A stretch of 33,601 bases of DNA, taken from Pseudobutyrivibrio sp. UBA3626 (lineage in GTDB: Bacteria; Bacillota; Clostridia; Lachnospirales; Lachnospiraceae). The notes below the pieces were generated by a model. The model worked only from the letters and a program-made list of their open reading frames with translations, was not told the DNA's origin and searched no databases. The stretch is from contig DFLF01000004.1 in the NCBI GenBank assembly GCA_002373675.1, positions 1 through 33,601 of the forward strand, written 5' to 3'. How positions within the stretch are numbered: the stretch's first letter is position 1; each line of letters starts with the position of its first letter. Below, piece by piece: positions 31,614 to 33,601 of this stretch. A program made the translations under genes and the position numbers.

Positions 31614-32150
31614 TACCTGATTACAGCATATTTTGACGACAATACGAATAATAAACTGCAGAACATAATAGATGAGATTGCAACAGTAAGTGGCAATGAT
31701 TTCATGATTAAGAACAATGTTGTCCCACATCTTACCATTAGTGCATTTGATGAAAAAAGCACTGATAAAGCGATAGAATTATTTGATAAGATAGAAGATA
31801 GATTGCACTATGATGAAATTCTAATTCCGTCAGTAGGTGTGTTCCTGCCATATGTCATATATGCGCAACCCATCAAGAATCAATATCTTACGGAATTAAG
31901 TGACGATATATATGGTGTCCTAAGTAATGGACATGATACCAGAGTCAATAGATACTATATTCCACCAGATTGGATTCCCCATATTACACTTGGTAAGAAG
32001 CTTGGTAGTGAAGAGATGCAACAGGCTTTTAAGGTTGTACAGGATAGGTTTCAGCCTGTAAACGCACACATTACTTCATTTGGGTTGTCGAAGCCTAATC
32101 CACTAACTAATCTAAGGAGTTATAACTATGATACAAGACATTTATCCTAG
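31611..32150 (+). CDS. 2H phosphoesterase (2'-5' RNA ligase-like)
   Basis: The 179-residue protein has both HxTx motifs of the 2H superfamily: PHLTIS (His40, Thr42) and PHITLG (His124, Thr126). They are spaced 84 residues apart, as usual. These enzymes open or close 2',3'-cyclic or 2'-5' nucleotide linkages in RNA or small nucleotides. The ATG is provided by the right repeat copy with AAAGGAG. It overlaps nudC by 23 bases, suggesting coupled RNA- or nucleotide-related functions. Confidence 0.88.
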   Translation: MYLITAYFDDNTNNKLQNIIDEIATVSGNDFMIKNNVVPHLTISAFDEKSTDKAIELFDKIEDRLHYDEILIPSVGVFLPYVIYAQPIKNQYLTELSDDIYGVLSNGHDTRVNRYYIPPDWIPHITLGKKLGSEEMQQAFKVVQDRFQPVNAHITSFGLSKPNPLTNLRSYNYDTRHLS

Positions 32151-32952
32151 CAAATTACATAATGAATATCACAATAATACAATAACAGAAGATGACTATC
32201 TTCTTATCTTCAATGATAAGGGGGAGACCTTGATTGGCGGTGGCTCATCAAAGTCCATATTCCCTCAGGGAAAGGATGTAGATAAGGGGGATTCTATCTA
32301 CTTATTCTCCGTGGATGATAAGAGATACTTCCTGTACAATAATTGGGACATATCTTCGGAGGTTAACCTTGACAACTATTCTTATTATTCTATCAAGGAT
32401 GTAAGAGACAGGGTGACTGGTGCCGATGTGTATGCAGCATTTACAGCATTCCATCTGTGGAAATGGTATGTGGATAATCAGTTCTGTGGCAAATGTGGAG
32501 GTAAGCTTCACCACCACGATAAGGAGCGCGCTCTTAAGTGTGACTCATGTGGTAATATGGTATTTCCAAGGATTAATCCAGCTGTAATTGTTGGTGTGAC
32601 TAATGGTGATAAGATTCTTATAACAAAGTATCGGAAAGGATATGCTCATAGTGCGCTTATTGCAGGCTTTACAGAGATAGGGGAGACAGTAGAGGAAACC
32701 GTATCAAGAGAAGTTATGGAAGAAGCCGGAATTAAGGTTAAGAATATTCAGTATTACAAGTCGCAACCTTGGGGTATGGCACAGGATATTCTTATGGGCT
32801 TCTATTGTGAAGTTGATGGTGATGATACAATTCATATGGATAAGAACGAACTTAGATATGCTGAGTGGGTTAACAGAGAAGATGTAGAGCTACAACCTAA
32901 CAATTTAAGCCTTACTAACGAAATGATGAAGCTGTTCAAGGATGGCGATTGA
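32128..32952 (+). CDS. nudC: NADH pyrophosphatase / NAD-RNA decapping Nudix hydrolase
   Basis: Encodes 274 residues with a zinc ribbon (Cys120, Cys123, Cys138, Cys141). A Nudix box GFTEIGETVEETVSREVMEEAGI fits GX5EX7REUXEEXGU (180-202). The NudC signature SQPW follows at 212-215, but with GM in place of the usual PFP. The N-terminal ~110 residues match NudC's unpaired domain in length. The enzyme hydrolyses NAD(H) and removes NAD caps from RNA 5' ends. AAGGAG lies nine bases before the ATG, inside the 2H phosphoesterase gene. Confidence 0.9.
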   Translation: MIQDIYPSKLHNEYHNNTITEDDYLLIFNDKGETLIGGGSSKSIFPQGKDVDKGDSIYLFSVDDKRYFLYNNWDISSEVNLDNYSYYSIKDVRDRVTGADVYAAFTAFHLWKWYVDNQFCGKCGGKLHHHDKERALKCDSCGNMVFPRINPAVIVGVTNGDKILITKYRKGYAHSALIAGFTEIGETVEETVSREVMEEAGIKVKNIQYYKSQPWGMAQDILMGFYCEVDGDDTIHMDKNELRYAEWVNREDVELQPNNLSLTNEMMKLFKDGD

Positions 32953-32992
32953 CAGGGGTCCTTTTGTCAACCCAAAATCTATCAAAAAGTTG

Positions 32993-33022
32993 TTGACAAG
33001 TACTACTTTGAAGTGATATTAT
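32993..33022 (+). promoter_or_regulatory. rRNA operon promoter
   Basis: TTGACA (32993-32998), an 18-base spacer and TATTAT (33017-33022) lie about 400 bases before 16S rRNA. An inverted repeat GTTGCG / CGCAAC (33029-33034 with 33041-33046) follows near the likely transcription start. A second TTGACA at 32949-32954 overlaps the nudC stop and pairs with TGTCAA at 32965-32970. Confidence 0.75.
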
Positions 33023-33053
33023 ATCAGAGTTGCGTGTCAACGCAACGAATTTA

Positions 33054-33109
33054 ACAAGGAGCGTCGCCTATTTTGGTTCCGACTTCGTCGGAAGAGGCTC
33101 CGCGTGTAG
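33054..33109 (+). repeat. rRNA leader structured repeat, copy A
   Basis: The 56-base unit starts ACAAGGAGCGTCGCC and ends GGCTCCGCGTGTAG. GGAGC (33058-33062) pairs with GCTCC (33097-33101), enclosing the hairpin TTCCGAC-TTC-GTCGGAA (33077-33093). A second hairpin, TTTTGGC-TTC-GCCAAAA (33112-33128), follows it. Copy B at 33337 repeats the design. Confidence 0.88.
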
Positions 33110-33336
33110 CATTTTGGCTTCGCCAAAACGCAACGAACATTGAAAACTAAATAGTGAAACAAAGCATAACCAAATTGGTAAGATGCAAACCTGAAATATG
33201 CAGTTAGCTTACGAAGTAAGGTGACTGCACGCAACCGCCCTTTTCGCGAAGCGAAAACTGATAATGGGCGTGTTGCTCCTTTGAAACAGGGAACACAGTA
33301 AATGAAGCTTAGCTTTATTCTAAGCAGGATTATAAC
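33110..33336 (+). promoter_or_regulatory. rRNA leader middle region with boxA-like antitermination sequence
   Basis: GAACATTGAAAACTAAATAG (33135-33154) resembles the TTTGAAAACT element found in Bacillota rRNA leaders and spacers and is a candidate boxA. Two hairpins follow: GCAGT..CTTAC-GAA-GTAAG..ACTGC (about 33200-33228) and GCAACCGCCC..TTTTCGC-GAA-GCGAAAA..GGGC..GTTGC (33231-33276). No gene is seen. Confidence 0.55.
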
Positions 33337-33390
33337 ACAAGGAGCGTCGCCCATTTTAATCGACTTCGTCGATGGGGGCTCCGCGTGTAG
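33337..33390 (+). repeat. rRNA leader structured repeat, copy B
   Basis: The 54-base counterpart of copy A. GGAGC (33341-33345) pairs with GCTCC (33378-33382), around ATCGAC-TTC-GTCGAT (33359-33373). The next hairpin, TCATTCGT-GTG-ACGAATGA (33391-33409), ends just before 16S. The differing hairpin stems keep pairing, which indicates selection on RNA structure. Confidence 0.88.
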
Positions 33391-33416
33391 TCATTCGTGT
33401 GACGAATGACAACATA

Positions 33417-33601
<185 letters not shown>

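Noticed and set aside
32953..33416. Minus-strand frames over the rRNA leader and 16S start
   Set aside because: They cover structured RNA sequence and conserved 16S bases; no coding signals.

Overview
The window is a low-GC Bacillota chromosome segment. The start of a 16S rRNA gene sits at the right-hand end, and the genes are the kind found in anaerobic gut or rumen Clostridia. Lachnospiraceae-like is my best guess from family content; the roughly 185 bases of 16S are not enough for me to name a genus. Most genes start with ATG behind AAGGAGG-like ribosome binding sites. Most coding sequence is AT-rich, except for the carboxylesterase genes, which look clearly more GC-rich by eye.

Layout. 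(1) 1-7972 holds three type-B carboxylesterases (one truncated by the window edge), two YtcJ-like TIM-barrel amidohydrolases and one small membrane protein: an ester/amide hydrolysis locus. (2) 8217-12008 holds a MATE exporter, a second MATE fused to an RsbW-like ATPase-fold domain, and a HAD phosphatase. (3) 12034-14438 (minus strand) is an rsbV-rsbU-rsbW partner-switching operon with a good promoter and no sigma factor gene. (4) 14597-18871 holds a membrane protein, a Trk/Ktr potassium uptake pair (trkH, trkA), a zinc-ribbon Ser/Thr kinase and a small DNA-binding-like protein, closed by a clear terminator. (5) 19064-20975 holds an XRE regulator, a lipoprotein and a membrane protein with a low-complexity tail, again closed by a terminator.

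(6) 21232-29462 is the accessory island and the most interesting part. A dynamin-like GTPase and a large HerA/FtsK-type ATPase are followed without a gap by an HNH (WHH-like) nuclease toxin and its likely immunity gene. A predicted HELRH metallopeptidase, a small partner gene and the remnant of a HigA-type antitoxin come next. The nuclease and the metallopeptidase share a short N-terminal motif, [TS]LxE[SA]KxFW[DE]xxF. I propose it as a targeting tag for the dynamin/HerA machine, which would make this a candidate toxin-handling or export system.

(7) 29419-32952 returns to housekeeping-like genes: a GNAT acetyltransferase, an asparagine-synthetase-like enzyme with a shrunken glutaminase half, a 2H phosphoesterase and NudC. 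A 45-bp direct repeat shows that the tail of the acetyltransferase gene has been duplicated on the far side of the asparagine-synthetase-like gene. (8) 32953-33601 is an rRNA promoter, a long structured leader with two covarying repeat units, and the beginning of 16S rRNA.
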